Of a DNA stretch of 64,000 bases, positions 44,552 to 57,599 are shown piece by piece. Position 1 is the stretch's first letter. Every line of letters starts with the position of its first letter. The translations under genes were made by a program, and so were the position numbers. A model generated the notes under the pieces. It did no database searches and had not been told where the DNA came from. It saw nothing but the letters and a program-made list of their open reading frames with translations. The stretch comes from Orobanche coerulescens (Eukaryota > Streptophyta > Magnoliopsida > Lamiales > Orobanchaceae). The stretch covers positions 151,886,096-151,950,095 of the forward strand of contig CM065802.1 of the NCBI GenBank assembly GCA_033398695.1, read 5' to 3'.

Positions 44552-46965
44552 TGTAATACCCGAGATTTCTGATATGTATTTGGAACTTGAGATATTGTAA
44601 TTGTTGCACTTTGATCTGAGTATTATTCTCCGTATTTCATAGTCCGGTGTTGTTGAGCGTATGATTTCATGAATGTGATTTAAAAATTGTGTTTCTGCGC
44701 TTGTAGCGCACGCTATCGTCTAAGTGTAGCGTACGCTAACTTGGATCCATAGCACACGCTACGAAGGAACCTTAGCGCACGCTATACGTGGTCAATATGA
44801 TTGAGACGTGTTGGTAGGTGAGATCAGGCCGGGGATCTTGGTCGGATTGTGTCGGGATGAACCTAGACGGCTTTCGGGAAAAAGCCAAGTCAACGCGTTA
44901 GCGCACGCTACTCACATGAGGGTAGCGCACGCTAAAGGCCGAGTACAGTGAAATCAGTAAGTTTCAAATAGCCGTTAGCGCACGCTATGAATATGGACTA
45001 GCGCGCGCTAATAACCATTTTCTATATATAGGACAACATCCTTTTTCATATTTTCACATTTTTCACTCCCCCATCCGAATTCTTGAACTTAGAAAGACAC
45101 TCTCTTCATCCTAAACACTTAATATCAGCATCCTAGCTCGTGTGGAAGATTGTAGATCATTGGGGATTGGTGTTCAAGCCTTCGGCATTGGATTACTTCG
45201 AATTCCTCCTTGTTCTTCACTACTTTGAGGTAAGTGATTCTTCACCAATACTAAGTACTAGTATGAAGGACGTTTTGATCATGATTATCTAGTTAGTTAA
45301 ATTCGTTAGTAGTCGAACATCATGTGTTAGAAGGATATTTTTGACGTTTTGGCACTTATTCATCGTATAATCCATTGAACCTTTTTAGTATATGGACACC
45401 TAAGCATATTCATGTATCTTCAAACCGATTATGACCAGTAGGTGGTGATTATCAAGTTGTTATGTTTTACACATTGGAATCATGCGTTTTGTAACGTAGG
45501 ACGAAGGGAACTTAGGATACTTTCTCGAGATCAAGATGAATTATGGTGTAGTAATGATGATACGTATCCTGGTGTCTCGTAGTCATTTAATCCATAAAGA
45601 TCTTTCATAAACCATATGAGCATGATGTGCACGGAGTTGGTATGTATTAACACTAAGGATTGCATGAGTTTTCATCACATTTAGCTCAAGTTTTTACCCA
45701 GTAGTGACTGCCATGCACGATTAGCGCACGCTAAGATGTATATATTAACGTGCGCTATCGGGAATGAGTAACGTACGCTACGTTGGGTATGTAACGTACG
45801 TTATATCATCAGGCAGGGCAGTCGGCTGTTCAGAGAAAACTGTCAGTACATAGCTAGCGCACGCTAAACTTGGTCATTTGCGTACATTAACGGGCAGGCT
45901 TAGCGCACGTTACGTAGAGTACGTAGCGCGCGCTAAGTAGTTCAGGCAGAATTCATTTTTAGAGCTTGCGGCCGTAAACCGGATTGCTAGACGTTCGTAC
46001 GACTTGAGAGGAATTCTTTATCATTTCTTAGGTCCGAGCCTTGCATAGGGGACGATCGAGGGGCAGTGGCATACAGACGCGTGTCATTTGTTGGAGTATT
46101 TCATTCTTGCCATTTTCGAGGCAAGTATCATATATTGAGTTTGATTTATATTGGAACTTTGATCATGCTTATGGTTTTGTTCATATTGTCGAATATGAGA
46201 TGTACTTCTGTAATTTCTCGTGGTATTCGTTGTTAGTTGTTCGTATTGATGAACATATTGAAATGCATATATGTATGCATAATTGATTGGTTTATGGTAT
46301 AAATGATCCGAGGGGATCATGAGGATCTATGCTGAGGGCGCTGGATTGAATGTCCACCATGCGTTGGTCGACGGGATCATCATAGGGATCTATGCTGAGG
46401 GCGCTGGATCGCTGGACGGGTTTTCCACCATGCGTTGGTCCGACGGGATCATCATGGGGATCTATACCAAGGGCGCTGGATCGCTGGATTACCCTGTATT
46501 GTGTTGATGGAATCGTGAGGATTCACATCGTTGGATTCCGATGACGGAAGTCCGTTTTGCATGTTTTATGATGTAGTGATGTTTTATGTATTATGATACT
46601 TGTACTAGCATTGTTTTGCTAACCCCTTCGGGGGTGGACATTGTTTTGATGTTCAGGTAGCCGAGGAGCGGGGAAGCAACCACAGTACCGACAGGACGAT
46701 GAAACGGCTCAGTGATGTGGTTGATGTTTATTATTTTTGTGATTTCTCTTCTTGGTTCATTTAGTACTCGAGTACGTATGTTTTAATAATGTCATTTTCG
46801 ATATGGTTGTATAAGTTAACTCATTGGATCAGTTGAACCAAATCTGTATTTCGAACTTCAGTTGTACGAGTGGATTATATTTACATTTCTTTTAAATTAG
46901 CCTTGTAAATCCTCCTAAAAGGGTTTACGGCGCTGTAATTATTCCGAATACCTCGGGGTGTTACA
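44552..46965 (+). repeat. Element D 3' LTR
   Basis: Near-identical to 38067-40481 with the same internal modules: palindromes 44703-45011, TATA 45022-45032, donor 45230, second cluster 45719-45940, array 46310-46500, acceptor 46656. Confidence 0.95.
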
Positions 46966-47878
46966 ATAGATCGAGGGGCGGCGACCTTCGGGCGAGTGAC
47001 ATTCATGGGAGTATTTAAATTCTTGCCATCTTGAGGCAAGTATCGTATGTTAAACTTGTTAATATTGGATTGTTGAACATGCGTATGCTTTATTCATGTT
47101 GTTAAACATGAGATTAATTTCATTGAGTTGTCATGGTATTTGTTATTGATTCCTTGAACTTTCACGTCGAGGAATATGTTGATTTACATATATGTATGCA
47201 TAATTGTACTGTTTATGTTGTAAATGATCCGAGGGGATCATGAGGATCTATGCTGAGGGCGCTGGATCAGATGTCCACCATGCGTTGGTCTGACGGGATC
47301 ATCATGGGGATTTATGCTGAGGGCGCTGGATCGTTGGACGGGTTTTCCACCATGCGTTGGTCCGACGGAATCATCATGGGGATCTATACCGAGGGTGCTG
47401 GATCATTGGATTACCCTGTATTGTGTTGATGGAATCATGAGGATTCGCATCGTTGGATTCCAGTGATGGAAGTCCATTTTGTATGCTTTATGATGCATGA
47501 TTGATTTATGTATTATGATACTTGTACTAGCATTGTTTTGCTAACCCCTTCGGGGGTGGACATTTATTTTGATGTTCAGGTAGCCGAGGAGCGGGGAAGC
47601 AGCCACAGTACCGACATGGCGATGAAGTGACTCAGTGATGTTGACTATGTTATTTTGGTTTTATGGTTATTTTCCAGTACTCGAGTATGCATATGTTGTT
47701 GTTATTTTGGGGATGTTTTATAATATTAGACTCATTTAAATTGTCGAACGGGTTTTGAAATTCTTTTACATTGATGACACTTTAGTATGATTTCCGTATT
47801 TTCTCAATTCAGCCTTGTAAATTCTTATACAAAGGATTTATGGCGCTGTAATTATTCCGAATATATCGGGGTGTTACA
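46966..47878 (+). repeat. Element C 5' LTR, second part (after D)
   Basis: ATAGATCGAGGGGCGGCGAC resumes exactly where the left piece stopped, with ATAGA (46966-46970) duplicated. Contains the GATC-rich array, CTAAC-UUCG hairpin (47541-47556), acceptor CAG at 47577-47579, and ends GGGGTGTTACA. Confidence 0.93.
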
Positions 47879-47883
47879 GAATA

Positions 47884-47895
47884 TGGTATCGGAGC
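47884..47895 (+). other. Element C primer-binding site (tRNA-iMet type)
   Basis: TGGTATCGGAGC, 5 bp after the LTR end. Confidence 0.9.
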
Positions 47896-48113
47896 TAAGA
47901 TTCATGGATATCTTGGTAGTCGGGTTAGTTGGGTCTGTTTACGTTATTTATGGGTCGTTTGTAACATCACTGCTGAGCCAGCATCGTCGTGTGGACCGTG
48001 GTTGTAAGTCTTCTAATCTCAAATACTACCGTTTTATTTAATTCCTGCTTTGTGATTATTGACGGACTTTCTTTTAGAAATTTTGCCCTAGAGATTGAGT
48101 ATTTGTGTTCACA

Positions 48114-51100
48114 GTATATTGAGGGGAGGTCGCAGACGCGGACGTGGTAATGCGAGACAAGAGGATTTAGCGTCCACCCTAGAATTATCAGCTAGTCGAA
48201 CTGATTCCCATTCTGGAGGATAACAAGGATCAGCAAATGATAACGCAAATCCTAATATGCCGAGAGTGCTTCAACAGGTGGTTGCTCAGATAAATCAGTT
48301 TTCTCAGGTAGTTGACCGCATGCAAACGGCGATGGGACAGCAGCATAATGAGGATAATCGGGGAGACAAATGGCTTACTGAGGTGGTCAAATTGCACCCT
48401 CTAAAATTTGACGGTTCTGCTGAGACACTTCCTTGGGATCACTGACTAAAGGAGTTAGAGAAGATCTTTGAAGGGATTAACTGTCCCGACGACAGAAAGG
48501 TTCCGATCGCCCAATATCTTCTGACTGGGGAGGCTTTCGACTGTTGGGAGGCCATTCGACCTGAGGATCATAATGCTGACTGGACGGAGTTCAAATTAAT
48601 GATGGAAGCGCAATATTGTCCTCGCCCAGTTAGAGAGGCCCGAGTCCGGGAGTTTTTCTCAGCACAAAATTTAGAGGCATTTGTGACAGACGTGATTAAG
48701 ACTTTTAATCACCAGTTGACTTATGTGCGCCACTTGGTCAGGACCGAGGTGGAGAGGATCTTCCATTTTGACATGCGGATGAAGCCGGAGATTCAGCAAT
48801 ATATATTCGGATTTGAATGTACCACCTTGCGACAGTATCAGGACAAAGCACTGGCCTATGATATGAAAGAGGCGGCAGTAGAGAAATCAACGGAAGCAAA
48901 GAAGTAGAAAGTGTCTAGCAACTTCACGGAGAACAAAAATGGTGGGCCCCGCAAGGGCCAGTCCTCATTCCATTCATCTAGGAGACCTCCGCATCCTTCT
49001 CGAGGTGGAAAGAAGTTCCGGGCAGCATCCACGGTTTCAGACGCAGCAGAGAAATGTTATAGATGTGGCAAAACAGGGCATGTTCGACGTGATTGTTACG
49101 CACCTGCGGTGACCTGCTTCGAGTGTGGACAGGAAGGACATCGCACAACGTTCTGTGGAAATGCGACTAGATCTTTTGGTACTCGCACCCCTGCACCGGT
49201 TCCGAAGGATACAAGTGTGAACCAGACACAACAAAGTGGTTTCCAGCAGCAGAGTGTTGGGAAAAGAGAGGCGTCCAGCGGTGGGTCAGTTCCTCCGCGC
49301 ATTTACAAGATGAGGAAGTCAGACGATCAGTACACTGCTGTCAAATCAGGTACGATTCAGATCCTTTTGCAACCAGTCAGTGTCTTATTCGATTCAGGGG
49401 CTACACATTCTTTCATATCTTTGAACTGTGTTAATCGTTTAAAAATCTCATGCTTATATGATTGTGAGCCTTATGTTGTGGGGTTACCGAGCGGAGAGAA
49501 AATTTTGGGAACCCTAGAAACTAGAGATTTTCCAGTGTCTATAGGAGGAAGGGATTGGCCATCAAATCTTATAGTAGTCGACATCCATGGTGACAATTTA
49601 ATTCTCGGAGATGATTGGCTCAACCGTTATGGAGCTATTTTGAATTACCGAAAGAGAGTAATTTCTATCATTGCTGATGACGGATCTGAACATTTATTCA
49701 AAGGATGGAGACCGGGAAGCTCAGGAAAATTGATCAAAGCTATGAAAGCAGTTAAATTGCTAAAGCAGGGTTATTACGGGTTTTGGTGTTATGCCATGAA
49801 GAAAGAAGAAGGAGTCGAGCTCGCATCTATTCCAGTGGTGAACGAATTCTCAGATGTATTCCCTGACGAACTACCTGGGTTACCTCCGCGGAGAGAAGTA
49901 GAGTTCAATATCGAATTAGATCCTGGAGCCGTTCCTATTTCCAAAGCACCATACCGTATGGCGCCAACCGAGATGTATGAATTAAAGAAGCAGCTGGAGG
50001 AATTGTTGCAGAAGGGTTACATTCAACCTAGCGTTTCTCCTTGGGGAGCACCTGTTCTCTTTGTCCGGAAGAAAGATAGATCCCTCCGACTATGTATTGA
50101 TTACAGAGAGCTAAACAAGGTGACGATCAAGAACAAGTATCCTATACCTCGAATTGACGACTTTTTTGATCAACTACAAGGGGAAAGAGTATTCTCGAAG
50201 ATTGACTTGCGATCAGGATACCATCAGTTGAGAATTAAGGAATTAGATATATCGAAATCTGCTTTCAGATCTCGGTGCGGGCACTATGAATTCGTGGTGA
50301 TGCCATTCGGACTCACCAATGCTCCTGCGGTATTTATGCAATTGATGAATCGGGTATTCTTAGAATACTTGGATAAATTTGTGGTAGTCTTCATCGATGA
50401 CATCTTGATCTATTCGAAGGACTCAGAGGAACATGCGGAGCATTTGCGTATCTTTTTGAGCACTTTGAGGAATGAACAGCTTTATGAGAAACTTTCTAAA
50501 TGCGAATTCTGGCTTAAGGAAGTAACCTTCCTTGGGCATGTGATATCATTTGAGGGAGTTCAGGTAGACCCGAAGAAAGTCGAGGCAATCTTGGAGTGGG
50601 AATCCCCTATTAATATGAAAGAAGTCCGGAGCTTCTTGGGACTTGCTGGATATTATCGCCGTTTTGTAGAAGGATTTTCCAAAATCGCTCTTCCACTTAC
50701 TCAGCTGTTACAGAAGACTCAAAAATTCGTGTGGAATGAGAAATGCCAGGCAGGTTTTGATGAACTTAAGAGAAGACTGACGACAGCGCCTATACTAGTG
50801 TTACCAGATGGAACTGACAGATTCATGGTATACAGCGATGCTTCAAATCAGGGTCTGGGATGTATATTGATGCAAAAGGATAGGGTGATTGCCTATGCCT
50901 CTCGACAGTTGAAACCATACGAGATTAATTACCCGACTCATGATCTGGAGTTAGCCGCTGTAGTCTTTGCTCTAAAAATTTGGCGACATTACTTATACGG
51001 CACTCATTGTCAGATCTTCACAGATCATAAGAGCCTCAAGTATATTTTCATTCAGAAGGAATTAAATATGAGGCAGAGAAGGTGGCTGGAATTAATCAAG

Positions 51101-52732
51101 GATTATGATATGGAGATTCTCTATCATCCAGGCAAAGCGAATGTGGTAGCTGATGCACTAATCCGCAAACCTGTTTCTCTTCGAGTGTTGGAAGCACTCA
51201 CGTACCAAACCAGCATTCAACGAGAACTGATCCACGAAGGGATTGAAGTATGGTCACAAGGAGTCCAAGGGCAACTATACGTGATGGAACTAACTTCGTC
51301 ATAAGTCGAGGAAATCAAATCTAAGCAGTTGAATCATTCTCTGATTCATCGGTTATGCGACGAAGTAAAGAAAGGGAAGGCCCCAGGATTCGTGGTACAG
51401 GACGATGGAGTTTTGAGATTTCAGAATCGACTTTGCGTTCCGGATGAGGATGCTTTGAGACAGACAATTCTGAAGGAAGCTCACAACGCGCCCTATTCTA
51501 TTCACCCAGGCACCAGTAAGATGTATAAGGATCTAAAACAAAATTTCTGGTGGGGAAATATAAAGAAGGATGTATCAGAATATGTTTCAAAGTGTTTAAC
51601 CTATCAGCAAGTTAAGATTGAACATCAGCGACCTGCCGGAATGTTGAAGCCACTTCCGATACCTGAATGGAAGTGGGAATATATATCAATGGACTTCATC
51701 ACCAATATGCCACGAACCAATACGAGAATGAATATGATTTGGGTGATAGTTGATCGACTAACCAAGTCGGCTCATTTCCTGGGTATTAAAGACACTTGGG
51801 GACCAGAGAAATTAGCACGAGTGTTTATTACAGAGATAGTCCGATTGCATGGAACGCCGAAGACCATTATTTCGGATCGAGATGGTCGCTTCCTATCGCA
51901 CTTTTGGAAGGCAGTTCACAGGGCTTTGGGAACCGAGCTAAATTTTAGCATGGCTTATCATCCTCAAACAGACGGTCAGTCCGAAAGAACTATACAGACA
52001 GTAGAGGATATGCTTTGAGCTTGTGCCTTAGATTGGTCAACCGATTGGGAGATTCATCTACCGTTGATTGAATTCACCTATAACAATAGTTGGCATGCTT
52101 CCATCAAGATGGCACCGTTTGAAGCATTATACGGAAGGAGATGCAGATCAGCCCTATGTTGGGATGACTCTTCTGACTTGATCAGAACGGAACCAGAATT
52201 GGTAGTTCAAACTCGAGAGAAGATAACATTGATTCGTGAAAGGCTGTTGGCTGCCCAGAGTCAACAAAAGTCTTATGCTGATGTGCGCCATCGCCCACTG
52301 GAATTTGAGACTGGAGACCATGTACTATTGAAGGTTTCTCCGACCCGGGGGATTTTCCGTTTCGGAAGGAAGGGAAAGCTGAGTCCGAGATACATCGGAC
52401 CATTCGAGATCCTAGAAAGAGTTGGGGAGTTGGCGTACAGGTTGGCCTTACCGCCATCGCTGAGTCACGTTCATAGTGTGTTCCACATGTCCCAATTGTG
52501 GAAATATGTATCGGATCCCAGCCATATCATTGATTTTGGCGAGATCGAAATGGCTAATGATGGCTCGTTCGAATAAAAGCCAATCAAGATACTCGAGAGT
52601 CGAGTCAAACAGTTGAGGAATAAACCTGTCTCCTTGGTAAAAGTTCAGTGGTCTCGACATGGAGTCGAAGAAACAACTTGGGAGATGGAGGACAGTATGA
52701 AGTCGAGATACCCGGAATTATTTTCGTTTTAA
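48114..52732 (+). pseudogene. Element C gag-pol-chromodomain polyprotein, inactivated
   Basis: The gag start is ATA where D has ATG (near 48117). Gag fragments read 48257-48445 (stop TGA for TGG) and 48599-48907 (TAG). From 48911 to 51304 one frame covers two CCHC knuckles (residues 49-62, [14 protein letters not shown]; 69-82, [14 protein letters not shown]), aspartic protease ([12 protein letters not shown], about 159-170), RT ([25 protein letters not shown] at 494-497) and RNase H (YSDASNQG). A stop at 51302 precedes integrase (51329-52018; second Cys of the CxxC pair is Tyr; DRD, TDGQSERT motifs), a TGA at 52016, then GPF module and chromodomain to 52732 with a TAA near 52574. At least five inactivating changes. 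The original was one continuous gag-pol frame, as D also shows. Confidence 0.95.
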
Positions 52733-52734
52733 GT

Positions 52735-52767
52735 TTCGGGCCGAAACTTCTTTTTAGAGGGGTAGTA
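52735..52767 (+). other. Element C polypurine tract
   Basis: GGGCCGAAACTTCTTTTTAG then AGGGGTAGTA, directly before TGTAATGCCC. Confidence 0.9.
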
Positions 52768-54500
52768 TGTAATGCCCGGATAAAATGGTGTATTTACCTT
52801 GTATTCGAACTTGTATTATTCAACTTCGTGATGTTATTAATCGTAAATTGGTTTCCCGTATTCATACCCTTACATTTTTTTATCTTCAACATTATGCATG
52901 CATGGTTCTGCACGTGCTTACGTACGCTACGGACTTGCACTTAACGTACGCTAAGTCTGCTGTTTAACGTACATTATATGTTGAGCTTAATGTACGTAAG
53001 CTCAATCAAGTCCAGATCCGACAAGGGTCGGCGTGTGGGGACCGGATGAAGATTCTTGGAGATTGCCAGCATGAACCTAGACGGTTTTCCAGCCCATGCA
53101 AGTCAACGACTTAGCGCACGCTATGAGAGATTTTTAATGTACGCTAAGGTCCTATATATTATGTACGTAACACCTATAGCCTAACGTACGTAAGCGTATG
53201 CCAGAAACAGTCCAGTGAGCTATGGTCGAGCGTTAACGCACGCTAATGTTCGAGTATAGCGTACGCTAACCATGTTACGTACGTAATGGGATTTGTTTAA
53301 CGTACGTAATGGTTTAAAATCTATTTATAGAACCCGACCCTTACTTCATTTCCCACTCTTACCTTGGCCGATTTTTGTGTTCTTGAGACTATCCCTCACC
53401 TCATATCCCGCATATCATCATCTACATCTGATTTTGGGGAGCCTAGACCGTGTGAATTGGTGAACAAGCTTCCGGTGAAGAGTTCATTCAAGGTTTTCTT
53501 TGTTCTTACATCTCTTAAGGTATGTTAACTCTACACCAAGATGAGGACTTTGCTCTTTATGAGTTTTTCCAGAGATTATTGAGTTTGTTTCTTCGTAATT
53601 AATCCAATACCATATTGAAAGAATTGTATGGGTTGAATTAAGGTTTCCATGGTTAGAGTTGAGCCATAATCTTTACCAAACCTTAAGGATGAAATTTCTG
53701 AGATTGAACACACCTTGTTGATCCTTTCGTAACACTCTTTTTATGAATAAATGTTGAGGATTTGGCCCTGTGTTAAATGAATTTGTGAAGTTGTATATAG
53801 AGAGTGTTCAATTATTATACTTGCTTTTGATGAACTTGTGTAAATCTTCATAGATGAGTAGAACCTTGAAAGGATTATAAGAACAACCATTTTGAATGAA
53901 GAATTTGTTAAGAAGAACCAACCGCGGAAGAACAAGAATCGTAAGAGACGATTTAGCCTAGAACTAGAATGAACGTGATTATCTCATAATATTTCGATAT
54001 AGACACTGAACCTAGCATTCAAGTTAGGAATCGGAATTTGAGTTTGGATCATGGAATATAATGATATGATGAATGTTCTTGAAATTTTAGATACCAACCT
54101 TGTGTTCCACTACAATCTCTTGAATTCACAAGTCTTTTTCCAAGCGTAGTACTCATCGGAAAATAGGACCAAGAACCGATTGTCCGTTATCGATAATTCG
54201 TTTATAAATTTAGACGTTCGGGACTCATGCGTTAGTTTCGGGAAGATTATTGAAATTCTTGTTATTCCCTTGTACAAGGTGATAGATCGAGGGGCGGCGA
54301 CCTTCGGGCGAGTGACATTCGTGGGAGTATTTAAATTCTTGCCATCTTGAGGCAAGTATCGTATGTTAAACTTGTTAATATTTGATTGTTGAACATGCGT
54401 ATGCTTTATTCATGTTGTTGAACATGAGATTAATTTCATTGAGTTGTCATGGTATTTGTTATTGATTCCTTGAACGTTCACGTCGAGGAATATGTTGATT

Positions 54501-54538
<38 letters not shown>

Positions 54539-55213
54539 TAATTGTACTGTTTATGTTGTAAATGATCCGAATGGATCATGAGGATCTATGCTGAGGGTGC
54601 TAGATCAGATGTCCACCATGCGTTGGTCCGACGGGATCATCATGGGGATCTATGCTAAGGGCGCTGGATCGTTGGACGGGTTTTCCACCATGCGTTGGTC
54701 CGACGGGATCATCATGGGGATCTATACCGAGGGCGCTGGATCGTTGGATTACCCTGTATTGTGTTGATGGAATCATGAGGATTCGCATCGTTGAATTCCA
54801 GTGATGGAAGTCCGTTTTGTATGCTTTATGATGCATTATTGATTTATGTATTATGATACTTGTACTCGCATTGTTTTGCTAACCCCTTCGGGGGTGGACA
54901 TTTGTTTTGATGTTTAGGTAGCCGAGGAGAGGGGAAGCAGCCACAGTACCGACACGACGATGAAGTGGCTCAGTGATGTTGACTATGTTATTTTGGTTTT
55001 ATGGTTATTTTCCAGTACTCGAGTATGCATATGTTGTTATTTTGGGGATGTTTTGTAATATTGGACTCATTTAAATTGTCGAACGGGTTTTGAACTTCTT
55101 TTACATTGATGACACTTTAGTATGATTTCCGTATTTTTTCAATTTAGCCTTGTAAATTCTTATACAAATGATTTACGGCGCTGTAATTATTCCGAATATA
55201 TCGGGGTGTTACA
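52768..55213 (+). repeat. Element C 3' LTR (2446 bp, uninterrupted)
   Basis: Shows the pre-insertion state of the 5' LTR at D's site. Palindromes 52916-53312, TATA CTATTTATAG (53321-53330), donor AAG/GTATGTT (53520), a TA microsatellite (about 54504-54535) absent from the 5' LTR copy, GATC array 54560-54745, CTAAC-UUCG hairpin (54879-54894), acceptor TAG (54917). Ends GGGGTGTTACA. Confidence 0.95.
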
Positions 55214-55218
55214 GCTGG
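55214..55218. other. Element C target-site duplication, right copy
   Basis: GCTGG after the LTR; matches 36546-36550. Confidence 0.92.
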
Positions 55219-55800
55219 TACGTTGGGTACGTTACACTTTGCAAGTTGTGCATGTTAGATATGTCATCAATTAGCCTTTGGATGGTTAACCATCTAGATG
55301 CTATCATTGGTCCAATTTTGAATTCAATATGCAAAAGCTTAGAGGCTGTTAACAAGCAGATGTAGCGTATGTTATTCTGTACGTGACCGTTGGATGTGTT
55401 GACCTTCTAGAAGTATTACATTGGTTGAAATATGAACTTTACGTATGTTATGCTTGTTTGATAATGTATCTTCTCCAGCTACGTAAACCTGTACATTTTA
55501 ACACTCAATATAAAATCAGCTAGGTGAGAATTACGTACATCATAAGTAGAGCATAGAGTACGTTAAGAGTGGAATCTTAGCTGATTCAGTTGAGTGAGTA
55601 TTATATATGTATATATAATAGCATACAATATTGTTGCCAAAAACATTTCTGTACAATTTCTGCAAGATTTGAGTTTGTATGACTAATTTGAAATGATTAT
55701 TTTGAATGTGAACGTCATCACAATGTGTGTGATAAAAATATTGATTCAACGAAGGATATGTTGATTCAGTCTGGTTTACACAAGGCTTTGAAGGGTAGGG
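55219..55800 (-). repeat. Copia 2 LTR, part beyond element C
   Basis: Continues the LTR interrupted at 36550. Segments such as CAATTAGCCTTTGGATGG, GCAAAAGCTTAGAGGC and GTAGCGTATGTTATTCTG correspond to 19520-19635 in copia 1's LTR. Motifs of the ACGTACGT type recur (TACGTTGGGTACGTTAC, TTACGTACATC, GAGTACGTTAAG). No gene seen. Confidence 0.65.
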
Positions 55801-57580
55801 TGTTGGGATCATTAATTAAAATCGGAGTTACGCAGTGGAAAAATAAAACCGGTATAATCGGATAAAAACTGAACCCCTAAGAATATCGATCAAGCATCGT
55901 ATATCGAATATAAATAGATGGATATAAAATTAAAGAAGTCATACCCTCGTAGTCCTTTGATTATCTTGAAAGAAAAATCGAGCCAAGCTTTTCAAAGTTC
56001 TTGAGCACCGAAAAACACCATTCCTCTTCGTATCATGAACACTAATATGAATCCAATTCGTTTAGGCTTGATGAATGATTCAACACCGAAGATGTAGGGT
56101 GTCTCTACGTTACCACATGACGGATATTGATCGGAAAAATTCTATATCAATTCATTCTCTAAAATCATGGCTAGGAATTGATATAGTATTTTTCTTCTAT
56201 TCTTACCCTTTTATTTATCTCTCTAAGATGAAAAACTTGAAGAAAAAAAATTCCCCTCACCCTCTCAAAAATGGCTTTGGCCGAATGTCCATATGTGTGT
56301 GTGTTGTTTTGTTTTTATAACATGATTTGATAATATATCAAGATCATGATAATCTTGACTTCTTTTGTCAAGGCATATGGAAGGTGATGGGAGGATATAA
56401 GGGCAGCCCATGTAGATATGATGAGAATAAACGAGCCAAGCCACTATGTTCGTGTACCGAATGTTCGCGTGTCTAGTCCGTTAAGTAAACTTTGTTCTAT
56501 CTCAAATGTATTTATATTTAATTAATTAATCCGATTAATTAATTATATCAAATATAATATTTTAATAATACTTTTACAAGAAATAATTATTTATGAATTA
56601 ATTTAATCACCAAGTAATTAATTTCAATTCATAAGAACGCATCGATTTATCCAATAAATCAAATTAGATGTCCAATATCCAATATTATTAAAGAGATACT
56701 AAATACATATTTTCTATTTGTGCGCGACTCAATAGGTCCTTCTCAGTCGGCAACGGGAGGAACCAAGCGGGTGACACTTAGCCACCGTAGTGGCCTGTAC
56801 CACAATCCAACTGAGAACAAATGAGAGAATCATTCTAAAACCATTATGTCATGAATACCGTATACATATAACCCTTATTTCATATGTCCTGATCAAGTAT
56901 TAGGCTCACGTTGATGACAGACCCTATTGTAAGTTGACTCTATGCATTTGTTAATGCAAACTAAGATCACCGTGCTCTCGTTTATCAAATACAATTAGCT
57001 CTACATGTTTTGGCCAAAGACTTATGGTCTTATTTGCCATTAACCGCCTAGGATATTTACCTGCTCACTTACAGGAGAAAGAATCATATCTTGGTATTCA
57101 GTCCAGAATGCTACTTACCCACTAAATTGCATTTCGAGGTTGACCCCACCAATCGGTGATTGGATCGAACTGCTAACTAACTTAATGTCACAAATACATC
57201 TCCTACTGAAATTTCAAGTCAACGGTTCACTTTTACCTATCACAACCTTTCGATTAAGTCATTGACAATCTCAAAGTGAAATCCATATGACTGACTCGAG
57301 GTGATTCAAGTTCGAGTATACTAATCCCATTAACATACCTATAACGTGTGCTCCCACTAATCCTTAGTGAATGCAGACACTCTACATGTCAAATTACACG
57401 TTATACAAGCCTTGTCTAAACTTAATGCCTAGTAAAGTTTTATCGACTTGCAAATCGGTTAAGCATTAGAGCACTAAGCACTTCCAATGCCTATCTCATT
57501 ATATTCATAAGGAGTGGAATGTTTGCTCTTAAATGCAAGGAATATTATTCTATATACCAAATCAGAATGCTAGTGATACA
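55801..57580 (-). repeat. Copia element 3 LTR (about 1780 bp)
   Basis: On the minus strand it starts TGTATCACTAGCATTC (57580) and ends GATCCCAACA (55801), TG...CA termini. It is adjacent to a copia RNase H end on its right, so it is the 3' LTR of a minus-strand element. The 5' part (56690-57480) resembles ordinary non-coding LTR sequence. It lacks the palindrome clusters. Confidence 0.7.
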
Positions 57581-57599
57581 ATAATATAGAAATAATAAC

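Larger units (their letters stand above)
38067..46965 (+). mobile_element. Element D: chromovirus nested in the 5' LTR of C, lacking knuckles and protease
   Basis: LTRs 38067-40481 (2415 bp) and 44552-46965 (2414 bp) differ by about two percent by eye in the first 500 bp, so it is younger than C. Target duplication ATAGA is perfect. Interior: primer site, gag missing its C-terminal part and protease, RT-RNase H, integrase, chromodomain, polypurine tract. Protein sequence closely resembles C. Three nonsense changes, one or more frameshifts and the internal deletion leave it non-autonomous. Confidence 0.95.
36551..55213 (+). mobile_element. Element C: degenerate Tekay/Del-type chromovirus, split by element D
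   Basis: Left LTR 36551-38066 plus 46971-47878 (interrupted by D), iMet-type primer site, gag-pol with gag, protease, RT, RNase H, integrase and chromodomain in Ty3 order, polypurine tract, right LTR 52768-55213. The two LTRs match over about 2.4 kb. The whole insertion is flanked by GCTGG. The coding region carries several stops and a lost gag start, so it is inactive. A chromodomain after integrase places it in the chromovirus lineage, and the long LTR and gag style suggest the Tekay/Del clade. Confidence 0.93.

Noticed and set aside
55801..57580. Possible host promoter or gene fragment between copia pieces
   Set aside because: Termini TGTATCAC and CCCAACA with adjacent copia RNase H sequence fit an LTR; no frame above 81 codons and no exon-like signals.
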